From positions 124,001-188,000 of the forward strand of contig NZ_BMEO01000004.1 in NCBI RefSeq assembly GCF_014636635.1: 64,000 nucleotides of DNA, in the 5' to 3' direction. This stretch comes from Marinicella pacifica (lineage in GTDB: Bacteria > Pseudomonadota > Gammaproteobacteria > Xanthomonadales > Marinicellaceae). Positions 25,790 through 35,002 of this stretch are shown piece by piece. Below the pieces are notes generated by a model. It was not told where the DNA came from, did no database searches, and worked only from the letters and a program-made list of their open reading frames with translations. The translations under genes and the position numbers were made by a program. Positions within the stretch are counted from its first letter, which is position 1. Every line of letters begins with the position of its first letter.

Positions 25790-26668
25790 TTATTTTTGCG
25801 GCAACCGGGCGCTTATCCGCACCCAATCATCCAAGTTTTGACATTCAATGTCAATAAAACTTTGCGCATATTCATCGCACAGGGTCTGTTGTTGCTCTGC
25901 GAGAATACCACTGAGGACGATGTGACCGCCGGGTTTAAGCATTTTTTCAAATGCCGGCCGCAATTGTTTTAAAGGGGCCGCCAGTATATTCGCAAAAACC
26001 CCATCCACCTGCGTAATTCTATCTAATTGCTCAGGAGCCACAATTTCAATACCTTTAAACACCTTATTTTTTTGGGCATTTTGCCGGGTGGCTTCAATGG
26101 CCTGCTCATCAATGTCCACACAAATCACTTTTTCAGCGCCGTGCAGTAAAGCCATGATGGCTAAAATCCCTGAACCACAGCCAAAATCCACCCACACTTG
26201 TCCGGCCGGCGGATGGTGATCAATCCACTCAAGGCACAATGCAGTGGTGGCATGTGTACCGGTTCCAAAAGCCAACCCAGGATCCAAATACACATTCACC
26301 GCTTGCGGATCTTTCACCGCAAAGCCTTCAGGAATAACCCAGCTGTTGCGGCCGAATCGCATGGGTTTAAAGTGGTCCATCCACATCCGTTCCCACACCG
26401 CATCTTTTAGTTGGGTTTGAATAATTTCTACCAGCGGCAACTGTTGCTGCAAAAAACAGCGGGCTTGTCTGAGTTTTGTTTCATCATCAAACAAAGCAAT
26501 CAGTTTGACCTGCGGCCATACAGGGGTCTCCCCCGGTAAGGGCTCATAAATAGGTGGCTGGTTATCATTACTCAGGGTGATGCCAACAGCGCCCCTGTCA
26601 ATCAATAAAGGTTCAACCGTTGCCGCCTGTTCTGCCGTAACCGGCATGGTTAATTCGTAAAACGGCAT
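25790..26668 (-). CDS. prmA: Ribosomal protein L11 methyltransferase
   Basis: It trimethylates several amino groups of ribosomal protein L11 using S-adenosylmethionine. The 292-residue protein has an N-terminal substrate-recognition domain and a C-terminal Rossmann methyltransferase: VWERMWMDHFKPMRFG, LDPGLAFGTGTHATTALCLEWID, the SAM loop VWVDFGCGSGILAIMALLHGAEKVICVDID and VFANILAAPLKQL (NxxxxxL-type motif). It follows accC by 10 bp. Confidence 0.97.
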   Translation of the reverse strand: MPFYELTMPVTAEQAATVEPLLIDRGAVGITLSNDNQPPIYEPLPGETPVWPQVKLIALFDDETKLRQARCFLQQQLPLVEIIQTQLKDAVWERMWMDHFKPMRFGRNSWVIPEGFAVKDPQAVNVYLDPGLAFGTGTHATTALCLEWIDHHPPAGQVWVDFGCGSGILAIMALLHGAEKVICVDIDEQAIEATRQNAQKNKVFKGIEIVAPEQLDRITQVDGVFANILAAPLKQLRPAFEKMLKPGGHIVLSGILAEQQQTLCDEYAQSFIDIECQNLDDWVRISARLPQK

Positions 26669-26678
26669 CGACTTGGGC

Positions 26679-28025
26679 CTATTTGTCCTTATTCAGTTGT
26701 TTCTCAAGGTAATGAATATTCTGACCGCCTTTAACAAAACCCTGGTCCTGCATAATGCGCTGTTGCAACGGGATGTTGGTGTTGATCCCTGACACAACTG
26801 TTTCCGCCAGCGCCAGCCGCATACGTCTGATGGCGGTGATGCGGTCTTCGCCGTAAGTCATGATTTTACCAATCATAGAATCGTAATTCGGAGGCACCCG
26901 ATAGCCGTCATACATGTGAGAATCGACCCGCACACCGGGGCCGCCGGGGGCATGAAATATATCAATCACACCCGGTGAGGGCATAAAGGTTTTGGGGTCT
27001 TCGGCATTAATCCTGCATTCAATGGCATGGCCTTTAAATTCAATGTCTTCTTGCCTAATTGACAACGGCTCACCACTGGCAATCAAAATTTGTTGTTTGA
27101 TTAAATCAACCCCGGTAATGAGCTCAGTCACCGGATGTTCCACCTGAATACGGGTGTTCATTTCAATGAAGTAGAATTCACCGTCATCATATAAAAACTC
27201 AAAGGTACCGGCACCTTCGTATTGAATGCGTTTACAAGCCTCAACACAAACAGCACCAATTTTTGCCCGTTGCTCTTCTGTAATGCCCGGCGCCGGGGCT
27301 TCTTCAACCACTTTCTGATGGCGACGCTGCATGGAACAATCCCGTTCACCAAGGTGTATGGCATGACCGTGGTTGTCGGACAACACCTGAATTTCCACAT
27401 GGCGGGGGTTTTCGAGGAATTTTTCCATATACACGGTGCCATCTCCAAAAGCGGCTTTGGCTTCAGTCTTGGTGGTTAAAATGGCATTGTTTAAGGCCGC
27501 TTCGGTGTAAACCACCCGCATCCCGCGTCCACCGCCACCGGCAGCGGCTTTGATAATCACCGGATAACCGATTTTTTTGGCCATTTGAAGGTTGGTGTTA
27601 ACGTCTTCTCCAAGCGGACCATCGGAACCAGGAACGCAAGGCACACCGGCTTTTTTCATGGCCTCAATGGCAGCCACTTTGTCACCCATTAACCGGATGG
27701 TTTCAGCCCGCGGGCCAATAAATTTAAAACCCGACTCGGCGATACATTCAGCGAACTCGGCATTTTCAGCTAAGAAACCATAACCGGGATGAATCGCTTC
27801 AGCATCGGTGACTTCCGCTGCGGCAATGATTTTAGGAATATCAAGATAAGATTCCACTGCCGGCGGAGGACCAATACACACCGATTCATCGGCCATTCCG
27901 ACGTGTTTCTGGTTTCGGTCCACGGTGGAATGAACTGCCACCGTTTTGATGCCCATGGTTTGGCAGGCGCGCAAAATACGTAATGCGATTTCACCGCGAT
28001 TTGCAATCACAATTTTACTGAACAT
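26679..28025 (-). CDS. accC: Biotin carboxylase subunit of acetyl-CoA carboxylase
   Basis: It carboxylates the biotin carried by AccB with bicarbonate and ATP, the first committed step of fatty-acid synthesis. The 448-residue protein is full length: [42 protein letters not shown], the ATP-grasp glycine loop [33 protein letters not shown], and [14 protein letters not shown] with catalytic residues. It lies 14 bp after accB. Confidence 0.99.
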   Translation of the reverse strand: MFSKIVIANRGEIALRILRACQTMGIKTVAVHSTVDRNQKHVGMADESVCIGPPPAVESYLDIPKIIAAAEVTDAEAIHPGYGFLAENAEFAECIAESGFKFIGPRAETIRLMGDKVAAIEAMKKAGVPCVPGSDGPLGEDVNTNLQMAKKIGYPVIIKAAAGGGGRGMRVVYTEAALNNAILTTKTEAKAAFGDGTVYMEKFLENPRHVEIQVLSDNHGHAIHLGERDCSMQRRHQKVVEEAPAPGITEEQRAKIGAVCVEACKRIQYEGAGTFEFLYDDGEFYFIEMNTRIQVEHPVTELITGVDLIKQQILIASGEPLSIRQEDIEFKGHAIECRINAEDPKTFMPSPGVIDIFHAPGGPGVRVDSHMYDGYRVPPNYDSMIGKIMTYGEDRITAIRRMRLALAETVVSGINTNIPLQQRIMQDQGFVKGGQNIHYLEKQLNKDK

Positions 28026-28039
28026 GCTGTCTCCCGGCT

Positions 28040-28510
28040 TTATTCGATTTCAAATAAGGGTTCGTCAAATTCAACCGGCTGTGCATTTTCCACCAAAATC
28101 CGTTTAATGGTGCCTTTAAACTCAGATTCAATTTGGTTAAACATCTTCATGGCTTCCACCATACACAAGGTGTCGCCCACATTCACCGACTGCCCCACTT
28201 TAACAAAAGGCTCAGCATCCGGTGAAGGACTGGCATAAAAAGTGCCGACCATGGGACTGCGCACAATTTGACCGCTGGGTTCATCGCTTTCCGATTGCGG
28301 TTCAGGACCGGACGCCGCCGGCTGGGGTGCTGACTGGCTTGGCTGAATCGGCTGTTGCGGGGCTGCTGGCATCACAAAATGCTGTGCTTGCGGCTGTTCC
28401 TTCTGTTGACGAGATAAACGAATTCTGTCGTCGTCTTCAGTGATTTCGATTTCAGTTAAGGATGATTGTTCTAACAGTTCAATCAATTTTTTAATTTTTC
28501 TGATATCCAT
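28040..28510 (-). CDS. accB: Biotin carboxyl carrier protein of acetyl-CoA carboxylase
   Basis: The 156-residue start at 28510 ([25 protein letters not shown]) is favoured over an earlier in-frame ATG because AGGAG lies 9 nt upstream and the sequence fits the family. Layout: N-terminal AccC-interacting helices, a flexible Pro/Gln/Ala-rich linker (about 45-80), and the C-terminal biotinyl domain with the biotin lysine in [13 protein letters not shown]. It is in the standard aroQ-accB-accC order. Confidence 0.98.
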   Translation of the reverse strand: MDIRKIKKLIELLEQSSLTEIEITEDDDRIRLSRQQKEQPQAQHFVMPAAPQQPIQPSQSAPQPAASGPEPQSESDEPSGQIVRSPMVGTFYASPSPDAEPFVKVGQSVNVGDTLCMVEAMKMFNQIESEFKGTIKRILVENAQPVEFDEPLFEIE

Positions 28511-28518
28511 AACGGCTC

Positions 28519-28953
28519 CTACAATGTGTATGTTGACCAAAAGCGTACAGCGGCCAAGTAACCTTCGGCACCTAAACCGGCCAGGGTGGCCACCGCTTTA
28601 TCGGCGAAATAAGAGTGCTGACGAAAAGGCTCCCGGGCGGCCACATTCGATAAATGCACCTCTATAAAGGGTATTCCGGTGGCCAATAAAGCGTCCCGCA
28701 AGGCCACACTGGTGTGTGTGAAAGCAGCTGGATTAATCACGATGCCTTCCACACAATCCATGCAATCGTGAATATATTCCACCAGCTCATGCTCTGCATT
28801 GGACTGAAAAATGCGCACTTTTACCGACAAGGTATCGGCCAACTGTTCAATGGAGCGATTGATGTCAGATAAACTTTGCTGACCATAAACCGACGGTTCG
28901 CGACGACCTAACAGATTTAGATTGGGCCCGTGAATAACAGCAATTTCGCGCAT
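28519..28953 (-). CDS. aroQ: 3-dehydroquinate dehydratase, type II
   Basis: It dehydrates 3-dehydroquinate in the shikimate pathway. This small 144-residue type II enzyme shows [17 protein letters not shown] (catalytic Tyr in VYG), [31 protein letters not shown] and the catalytic-His block FIEVHLSN, followed by [26 protein letters not shown]. It is the promoter-proximal gene of the aroQ-accBC-prmA block, 8 bp from accB. Confidence 0.98.
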   Translation of the reverse strand: MREIAVIHGPNLNLLGRREPSVYGQQSLSDINRSIEQLADTLSVKVRIFQSNAEHELVEYIHDCMDCVEGIVINPAAFTHTSVALRDALLATGIPFIEVHLSNVAAREPFRQHSYFADKAVATLAGLGAEGYLAAVRFWSTYTL

Positions 28954-29025
28954 GGCTTTTCTGGTGAATTAGCGTCTAAGTTCTGCGATTTTGCACCAAT
29001 CGGTTGCGAATGTCCAGAAAGCATC

Positions 29026-31254
29026 CTATTTAAGTATTTTTTCAAACGTTTGTTTTAAGTCCGCCGCATCTTTAAATCCAAAGAAATTATACTGACTTAA
29101 GGGCTGACCATCGGCATCAAAAAACAAACTTGCCGGCGGACCGAACACCCCAAAATGCTTCATTAAGGCCTGATCAACGGCATCATTGGCGGTGACATCG
29201 GCTTTAAGCAAGGTCAGCTGCTGGCCCAGTTTCACAATCTCTTGATCCTGAAAGGTGGTGCGTTCCATGCGTTTACATTCAACACACCAATCGGCATAAA
29301 AATCAAAATACACCGGTTGATTGGTTGTGGCCAGTCGATCTTGTAATTGCTCCAGTGATTTAATCGTTTCAAATTCAAGCTGCCGCGTTTGGCTCACCGC
29401 CGTACCACCGCCGCCCAACAAACCTTGCAACGGCTTGAGCGGATCTTTTTGACCGGCCATGGCACCGATAATCTGGGCCACACCAATCACCAAAAGAATG
29501 ACCTTGAGCGCATCAAACAAACCCATCACCCAGCCACTAACACCATTGTCTTTGGCATGTTGGTGCCACATAATACCACTGGACACCAACAACAGACCCC
29601 ACAGTAATAACACCGCCGAATCCGGTAAAATACGGCCCATAAACCAAATCGCCATACCGAGCAAGGCTATTCCGAAAAAGGATTTCACCACATTCATCCA
29701 ACCACCTGCCTGCGGCATCCATTTGCCCGCAGTGGCACCAATAAGCAACAACGGCACACCCATACCCATGGACATGGCGAACAAAGCTAAACCGCCCATC
29801 ACCGCACCATTTTGTTCGGTAGAAATATAAATCACCGCAGCCGCCAGAGGGGGCGCCACACAAGGACCTACAATCAACGCCGATAACAAGCCCATCACCG
29901 CCACACCGAGCCAGGAACCGCTTTTTTGCTTATTGGACATTGAGCTCAGTTTATTTTGCCATTTGGCTGGCAGTTGCAAATCATAAAACCCAAACATGGA
30001 CAAGGCCAGCAGCACAAACACCAGTGAAAAACTGATTAAAATCCACGGTTTCTGGAATATCGCCTGTAAATTGGCACCCAAAACTCCGGCCACCACACCC
30101 ACCACGGTATAAGTCAGGGCCATGGCCAGTACATACACCAGCGACAACAGGAACGCTTTGGATACGCTACGAATATTTTGACCCACAATCAATGAAGACA
30201 AAATCGGAATCATCGGAAACACACAAGGGGTTAAGGCCAGCAACAACCCAAAACCGAAAAATTTCAAAACCGTCCACCACCTGGCGTCGGCCCCGATGTC
30301 CCGGGTTAAACGTTGCTGCTCAGATAAAGCGATTTCAGCCGGCACATCCACTTGCGCAGTTTGTGTCCCTGTATCACTGATGACGGCTCCGGCCGGTAAA
30401 TCAACGGTGATAATTTTCTCAGCAGGGGGATAGCATATTTTACCGTCTTCACAACCCTGATAATCGGCGCGCAAAGTGATGCTTTTGATGTCTTTTTGGC
30501 TGTGAATCAGGGGCAATTCGATTTCAGCCAAATCATAAAACACCTGTACCCGACCAAATTCGGGGTCATCTTTTTCCACCGTGGCGCTGTAAACCGGTTT
30601 TCCGATACGAATGCCCGGTGTTTCACTGCTGAATTGAAGCTGGTCCAGATATAAATACATATTCGGCGCCATGGTAAAGCGCGCCAGCAAGGTGTTGGCA
30701 TCTCCGGCAATCGCTTCAAACCGAAAGGCGTCATCCATGGATACAAAAGACGGCCCGCCGGGGAAAAACCCCTGATTACTTTGGCCGATATTCACTAAAC
30801 CGGTGCCTGATGGAATACGGTCAATTTTAGAAGCCTGCAGCTGATCACTTAAATCAAAGGTTTTTTTCTGCGGCGGATAACAGATACCCGAATCCACACA
30901 GCCCTGGTATTTAACGGTGATGCGCGGTTGCTGGCCAACTTCGGAAAAAGGCACTAAGACCTGTAGTTCATTGCGATAGGTCTCCACTTCACCAAAATAA
31001 GGGTCCTGTTTTTTTTCACCGGCCGGAATGGCATTTTCAACCCCTTCCAGAGTGATGTCCTCGCCGTAAAAATCCAGCGCATGGCGATACAGATAGACAT
31101 CTTCGGCCACATCAATGGTGACCTCAATGCGGTTATCGGTGATTTTAACCGATGGCACCATCGCCTCATCCGGGTGTAACACATCATCAGACGCCACCGC
31201 CATATGGGTGGTGAAGGAGAACAACATCAGGTAAAAAATCTTATCAAGTCTCAT
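29026..31254 (-). CDS. dsbD: Thiol:disulfide interchange protein DsbD with duplicated N-terminal domain
   Basis: It passes electrons from cytoplasmic thioredoxin to periplasmic DsbC, DsbG and cytochrome maturation. At 742 residues it is longer than E. coli DsbD (about 565). The extra length comes from two successive DsbD-alpha modules, each with its own cysteine pair: KYQGCVDSGICYPP (near 117-130) and DYQGCEDGKICYPP (near 272-285). The central eight-helix domain has its two cysteines in LTPCVFPMIPIL and IVGPCVAPPLA. The C-terminal thioredoxin-like domain has FDFYADWCVECKRME. A signal peptide is at 1-21. It overlaps cutA by 11 nt. Confidence 0.95.
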   Translation of the reverse strand: MRLDKIFYLMLFSFTTHMAVASDDVLHPDEAMVPSVKITDNRIEVTIDVAEDVYLYRHALDFYGEDITLEGVENAIPAGEKKQDPYFGEVETYRNELQVLVPFSEVGQQPRITVKYQGCVDSGICYPPQKKTFDLSDQLQASKIDRIPSGTGLVNIGQSNQGFFPGGPSFVSMDDAFRFEAIAGDANTLLARFTMAPNMYLYLDQLQFSSETPGIRIGKPVYSATVEKDDPEFGRVQVFYDLAEIELPLIHSQKDIKSITLRADYQGCEDGKICYPPAEKIITVDLPAGAVISDTGTQTAQVDVPAEIALSEQQRLTRDIGADARWWTVLKFFGFGLLLALTPCVFPMIPILSSLIVGQNIRSVSKAFLLSLVYVLAMALTYTVVGVVAGVLGANLQAIFQKPWILISFSLVFVLLALSMFGFYDLQLPAKWQNKLSSMSNKQKSGSWLGVAVMGLLSALIVGPCVAPPLAAAVIYISTEQNGAVMGGLALFAMSMGMGVPLLLIGATAGKWMPQAGGWMNVVKSFFGIALLGMAIWFMGRILPDSAVLLLWGLLLVSSGIMWHQHAKDNGVSGWVMGLFDALKVILLVIGVAQIIGAMAGQKDPLKPLQGLLGGGGTAVSQTRQLEFETIKSLEQLQDRLATTNQPVYFDFYADWCVECKRMERTTFQDQEIVKLGQQLTLLKADVTANDAVDQALMKHFGVFGPPASLFFDADGQPLSQYNFFGFKDAADLKQTFEKILK

Positions 31255-31561
31255 CTTGTATCCAGGTTAAATACGCTTTATGACCGACCGCAATATCTGT
31301 CGCGATAATTTCCGGGGTTTCATATGGGTGGTGCTTTATAATCATTTGTTCGGCCGCCTGATAGTGTTGTCGGCGGGTTTTCAATAGCAGCAGGTATTCC
31401 TCATCAATGGCAATCTTACCTTGCCATTGATAATAACTGTCCATTTTTGGCAGACACTGGCCACAGGCAATCAGCCGCTTTTGTAACAGGGCTCTGATCA
31501 ATTGTTCAGCCAATTTCCGATCATTGACAGTCACCTGCAATTGAATGTATTGTGAATGCAT
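31244..31561 (-). CDS. cutA: CutA-family trimeric divalent-cation protein
   Basis: A 105-residue protein of the CutA1 family, a very stable trimer once linked to copper tolerance. Recognisable parts: VTVNDRKLAEQLIRALLQKRLIACGQCLPKMDSYYQWQGKIAIDEEYLLLLKTRR and the family signature HHPYETPEIIATDI. In E. coli it is also upstream of dsbD, so the pair is conserved. It overlaps dsbD by 11 nt and is divergent from tdk. Confidence 0.95.
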   Translation of the reverse strand: MHSQYIQLQVTVNDRKLAEQLIRALLQKRLIACGQCLPKMDSYYQWQGKIAIDEEYLLLLKTRRQHYQAAEQMIIKHHPYETPEIIATDIAVGHKAYLTWIQDET

Positions 31562-31664
31562 CGTTTTAGTTTCGCTGTTTGTGCGGCTTCAGACAGGGCT
31601 TCATCATTAAGGTTCATACCGCCTGGGTTTATTTGCTAAAATAGCCGATTTTCTACACCTCCCA

Positions 31665-32291
31665 ATGGCCAAACTCTATTTTTACTATTCTGCCATGAAT
31701 GCCGGTAAAACCACGCACCTGCTGCAATCCAGTCACAATTATCAGGAACGTGGCATGCAAACCCTGATTTTATCATCTTCCATCGATGACCGATATGGTC
31801 AGGGTGTGGTTAAATCCCGAATCGGTCTGCAATCACCGTCGGTTTTATTTCAACAGGACACGGATTTATTGAAACTGGTTAAACAGCATCTGCCGGCAGA
31901 TTGTGTCCTACTGGATGAAGCGCAGTTTCTCAGCAAAGCACAGGTCTATCAGTTAACCGATGTGGTTGATCAGTTACAAATCCCGGTGCTGGCTTACGGC
32001 TTACGCACCGATTTTAAGGGTGAATTGTTTGAAGGCAGTCAATACTTACTGGCCTGGGCCGACGAACTGTGTGAATTAAAAACTATTTGCCACACCGGCA
32101 AAAAAGCCACCATGGTGATTCGTATCGATGAAAAAGGCCAGGCCATCACCGGCGGTGCCCAAATTCAAATTGGCGGTAATGAACGTTATGTGTCGGTGTC
32201 GCGGGCTGAATACAAACGGATTTTTCACGGACACGGCAACATTAAACCTTCACAAATTTCTTTACCTTTAGACGACAACCCACAGAACTGA
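31665..32291 (+). CDS. tdk: Thymidine kinase, type II, with most zinc ligands replaced
   Basis: It phosphorylates thymidine with ATP for dTMP salvage. At 208 residues it is close to the E. coli enzyme: P-loop [30 protein letters not shown], catalytic-glutamate [31 protein letters not shown] and the lasso [17 protein letters not shown]. The zinc-lasso ligands seen in E. coli (CxC and CxxH) are mostly gone: TICHTGKK keeps only the first Cys, and VSVSRAEYK has Ser and Glu where Cys and His are expected. It is followed after 1 bp by fmt. An extended -10-like TGC-TAAAAT lies at 31634-31642. Confidence 0.95.
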   Translation: MAKLYFYYSAMNAGKTTHLLQSSHNYQERGMQTLILSSSIDDRYGQGVVKSRIGLQSPSVLFQQDTDLLKLVKQHLPADCVLLDEAQFLSKAQVYQLTDVVDQLQIPVLAYGLRTDFKGELFEGSQYLLAWADELCELKTICHTGKKATMVIRIDEKGQAITGGAQIQIGGNERYVSVSRAEYKRIFHGHGNIKPSQISLPLDDNPQN

Positions 32292-32292
32292 T

Positions 32293-33219
32293 ATGCGTAT
32301 ACTATTTTGCGGTACCCCGGAATTTTCGGTACCGCCTTTACAACAACTGCATGCGGCCGGCCATGAGATAATCGCGGTGTTCACCCAACCGGATAAGGCC
32401 CGCGGACGCGGCCAGCAACGACAAAAAACCCCGGTCAAACAAGCCGCCGAAGATTTAGGCATCACCGTCCATCAACACGTTGGTATGAAAAATGACGACA
32501 CCCGGGCGCTGATTGCCGGTTATCAGGTCGATTTAATGGTGGTGGTGGCCTACGGGGTTATTATTCCACAAGCTGTTTTGGATATGCCGCGCCTGGGGTG
32601 CTGGAATATCCACGCTTCTTTATTGCCCCGCTGGCGCGGTGCGGCACCGATTCACCGCGCCATTTTAGCCGGCGATAACAAAACCGGAGTCTGTATTATG
32701 CAGATGGAGGCCGGTCTTGATACCGGCCCGGTTTACTTGTGTGAGGAAACCGCCATCACCCCGCAAGACACCACAGGCCGTTTACACGACCGGTTGAGTG
32801 AATTGGGTGCTGAGACAATCGTTAAAGCGCTTCAGATGGCCGAAGAAAAAACATTGCCGACGGCAAAAAAACAGGATAACAGTCTGGCCACCTACGCCCA
32901 TAAATTACACAAATCCGAATCAGCGATTGACTGGCAGCAACCGGCGGCGGTAATCGAGCGCCAAATCCGTGCCTTTAATCCCTGGCCAGGCACTCAGACC
33001 ACCATTCAGGGTGAAACCCTTAAAATCTGGCACGCACAGGTTATTGAACATAACCACAGCCGCATCACACCCGGCGACATTGTCCATGCCGATGCAGAAA
33101 GTCTGGTGATTCAATGCGGCGAAAACCGCTTATCGCTTCGTGAAGTGCAGCGTGCCGGCAAACAACGCATGGCCATCGGACCTTTTATGCGTGCCAAAAC
33201 CGACTGGTACTCACGATGA
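32293..33219 (+). CDS. fmt: Methionyl-tRNA formyltransferase
   Basis: It formylates the initiator Met-tRNA using 10-formyl-THF. The 308-residue protein shows MRILFCGTPEFSVPPLQQL, the VVAYGVIIPQAVLDMPRLGCWNIHASLLPRWRGAAPIHRAILAGD block (catalytic Asn/His and the SLLPxxRG loop) and MEAGLDTGPVYL, then a C-terminal tRNA-binding OB domain beginning near IRAFNPWPGTQT. The peptide deformylase gene def usually lies just upstream; here tdk is there instead. It overlaps rsmB by 4 nt. Confidence 0.98.
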   Translation: MRILFCGTPEFSVPPLQQLHAAGHEIIAVFTQPDKARGRGQQRQKTPVKQAAEDLGITVHQHVGMKNDDTRALIAGYQVDLMVVVAYGVIIPQAVLDMPRLGCWNIHASLLPRWRGAAPIHRAILAGDNKTGVCIMQMEAGLDTGPVYLCEETAITPQDTTGRLHDRLSELGAETIVKALQMAEEKTLPTAKKQDNSLATYAHKLHKSESAIDWQQPAAVIERQIRAFNPWPGTQTTIQGETLKIWHAQVIEHNHSRITPGDIVHADAESLVIQCGENRLSLREVQRAGKQRMAIGPFMRAKTDWYSR

Positions 33220-34454
33220 ATAAAAACCGTTATTACGGCACCCATATTTTGTACCGTGTACTGATTAAACACGAACACCTGAAAAGCGCCATGACCGCGG
33301 TTTTGCCCAAAACCATCGAAGCCCAGGACAAAGCCTGGATTCAGCACATCTGTTACATGAGTTTGCGGCATTACTTTAGTCTGAGCGCTCGCTGGCAAAA
33401 ATTCTTGCACAAACCCCTCAAAGACCAACTGGTGGGGCAACTGCTGACTTTGTCTCTGGCGCAAAAATTCTATGCCCAGGCACCTGATCATGCCATTGTC
33501 CACGAAGCGGTCAACACCGCAGGCATGCTGAAAAAGTCCTGGGCCAAAGGCCTCATCAATACTGTGCTAAAACAAAGTCTGGCGGACAGGGACTTTCGGT
33601 CCGGCAATGCACAACAACAATACGAACACCCGGATTGGTGGCTGGCGCTTGTCAAAAAAGACTGGCCTGATGATTGGACCGATATAATCCGGGCCAATAA
33701 CCAACCACCACCACTGTGGATTCGATGCCGTCCCGGACTGACAGATTGTCCCGGCCGGCCCCATGCGCAACTTAGCAATGCCCGCTTAATCAATGACAAA
33801 CAACTGCCGCACGATTTATTGGCACAAGGCCACATCAGTGTTCAGGATGCCGCTGCTCAATGGGCTGCGCATCTGCTTAACCCACAAAATGATGAGCGTA
33901 TTTTAGACGCCTGTGCCGCACCGGGTGGCAAGAGCTGCCATTTACTGGAACTCAATCCGAACATTCAACTGGACATCCTTGAACAAGACCCACAGCGATT
34001 ACAACTGATCGATGACAACCTGCAACGCCTTAATTTAACAGCCCGGCGTCTGATACAGGGTGATGCCACGGAGCCTGATACATGGTATCGGGAACCAAAA
34101 TATGACAAAATATTACTGGATGTACCCTGCAGCGCATCGGGCGTGGTCAGGCGCCATCCGGATATCAAATTACTCAGGCAACCCGAAGACATGACTTTAC
34201 TCACCCGCTTACAGACCCGCATACTGCAGGCCGCCGCAAAGCTGCTGGCTGATGGCGGCCGGTTATTGTACGTCACCTGCTCGGTTTTTCGGGCCGAAAA
34301 CGAACGCCAAATCAAACGTTTCTTAACCAACAACCCCGACTTCAGCGAGCAGACCATAATTATTCCCGACAGCCAAAAGTGTAAATATGGCGTGCAAATT
34401 TTACCCGGACAGGCCGATATGGACGGTTTTTACTACTGTTTGTTAAGAAAATGA
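33216..34454 (+). CDS. rsmB: 16S rRNA (cytosine-967-C5) methyltransferase
   Basis: A 412-residue protein combining an N-terminal NusB-like RNA-binding domain (about 1-130, with HAIVHEAVNTAG) and a C-terminal SAM methyltransferase. Motifs: VQDAAAQWAAHLL, the SAM loop ILDACAAPGGKSCHLLEL, LDVPCSASGVVRRHPDIKLLRQP and the nucleophile-region VTCSVFRAENERQI. It carries out m5C967 methylation of 16S rRNA. It overlaps fmt and the DUF4390 gene by 4 nt each. Confidence 0.97.
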   Translation: MNKNRYYGTHILYRVLIKHEHLKSAMTAVLPKTIEAQDKAWIQHICYMSLRHYFSLSARWQKFLHKPLKDQLVGQLLTLSLAQKFYAQAPDHAIVHEAVNTAGMLKKSWAKGLINTVLKQSLADRDFRSGNAQQQYEHPDWWLALVKKDWPDDWTDIIRANNQPPPLWIRCRPGLTDCPGRPHAQLSNARLINDKQLPHDLLAQGHISVQDAAAQWAAHLLNPQNDERILDACAAPGGKSCHLLELNPNIQLDILEQDPQRLQLIDDNLQRLNLTARRLIQGDATEPDTWYREPKYDKILLDVPCSASGVVRRHPDIKLLRQPEDMTLLTRLQTRILQAAAKLLADGGRLLYVTCSVFRAENERQIKRFLTNNPDFSEQTIIIPDSQKCKYGVQILPGQADMDGFYYCLLRK

Positions 34455-35002
34455 AACCATCTCTACGGACAGCTATGATTCTTGTGGGCAGTTTACTGAT
34501 AGGCCTCGCTCAAGCTCAGTCCGTTGCTTTAAAAGACATCACGATTGAACCTCAGGCCGATCATTGGCAGGTCACACCCCATTATGAGCTAACACTCAGT
34601 GAGGCGATTGTGGACGCCATTCAAAACGGCATTGAAATCACTTTTGTCAGCGAAATGCGACTCATTGCAGAAAAAAACTGGTGGCCGGATCAAACCCTGC
34701 AACGGACCTTAAAACACTTTGAAGTTCATTACTTTTCACTCAGCAATCAATACCAGCTTAAACAGCTCGACAGTGGCGAAAAAACCTTTTTTATGACGCT
34801 CAACGGCTTACTGGAACAATTAACCCAAAAAACAACGTTTAATTTCAAACACCAAACCGGCGCCAGTGCGGTTGAAGGTCGTTTTTATTTAGACCAGCGC
34901 GCCTTACCCTCCACCATGCAACTGCCGATTTTATTTGACCCCGCGTGGTCACTGCAGTCACAACCGGTGCGCCGGCGCTTACCGGTGGCCGAAAAGCCAT
35001 GA
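34451..35002 (+). CDS. DUF4390 secreted protein
   Basis: A 183-residue protein with a signal peptide (MKPSLRTAMILVGSLLIGLAQAQS). The DUF4390 pattern is clear: HYELTLSEAIVDAIQNGIEITFVSEMRLIAEKNWWPDQTLQRTLKHFEVHYFSLSNQYQLKQL and RFYLDQRALPSTMQLPILFDPAWSLQSQPVRRRL. It is predicted to be periplasmic. Function is unknown, but in beta- and gammaproteobacteria it nearly always lies between rsmB and an NtrY-type sensor kinase, as here, which suggests a signalling or envelope partnership. Its stop overlaps the kinase start (ATGA). Confidence 0.9.
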   Translation: MKPSLRTAMILVGSLLIGLAQAQSVALKDITIEPQADHWQVTPHYELTLSEAIVDAIQNGIEITFVSEMRLIAEKNWWPDQTLQRTLKHFEVHYFSLSNQYQLKQLDSGEKTFFMTLNGLLEQLTQKTTFNFKHQTGASAVEGRFYLDQRALPSTMQLPILFDPAWSLQSQPVRRRLPVAEKP

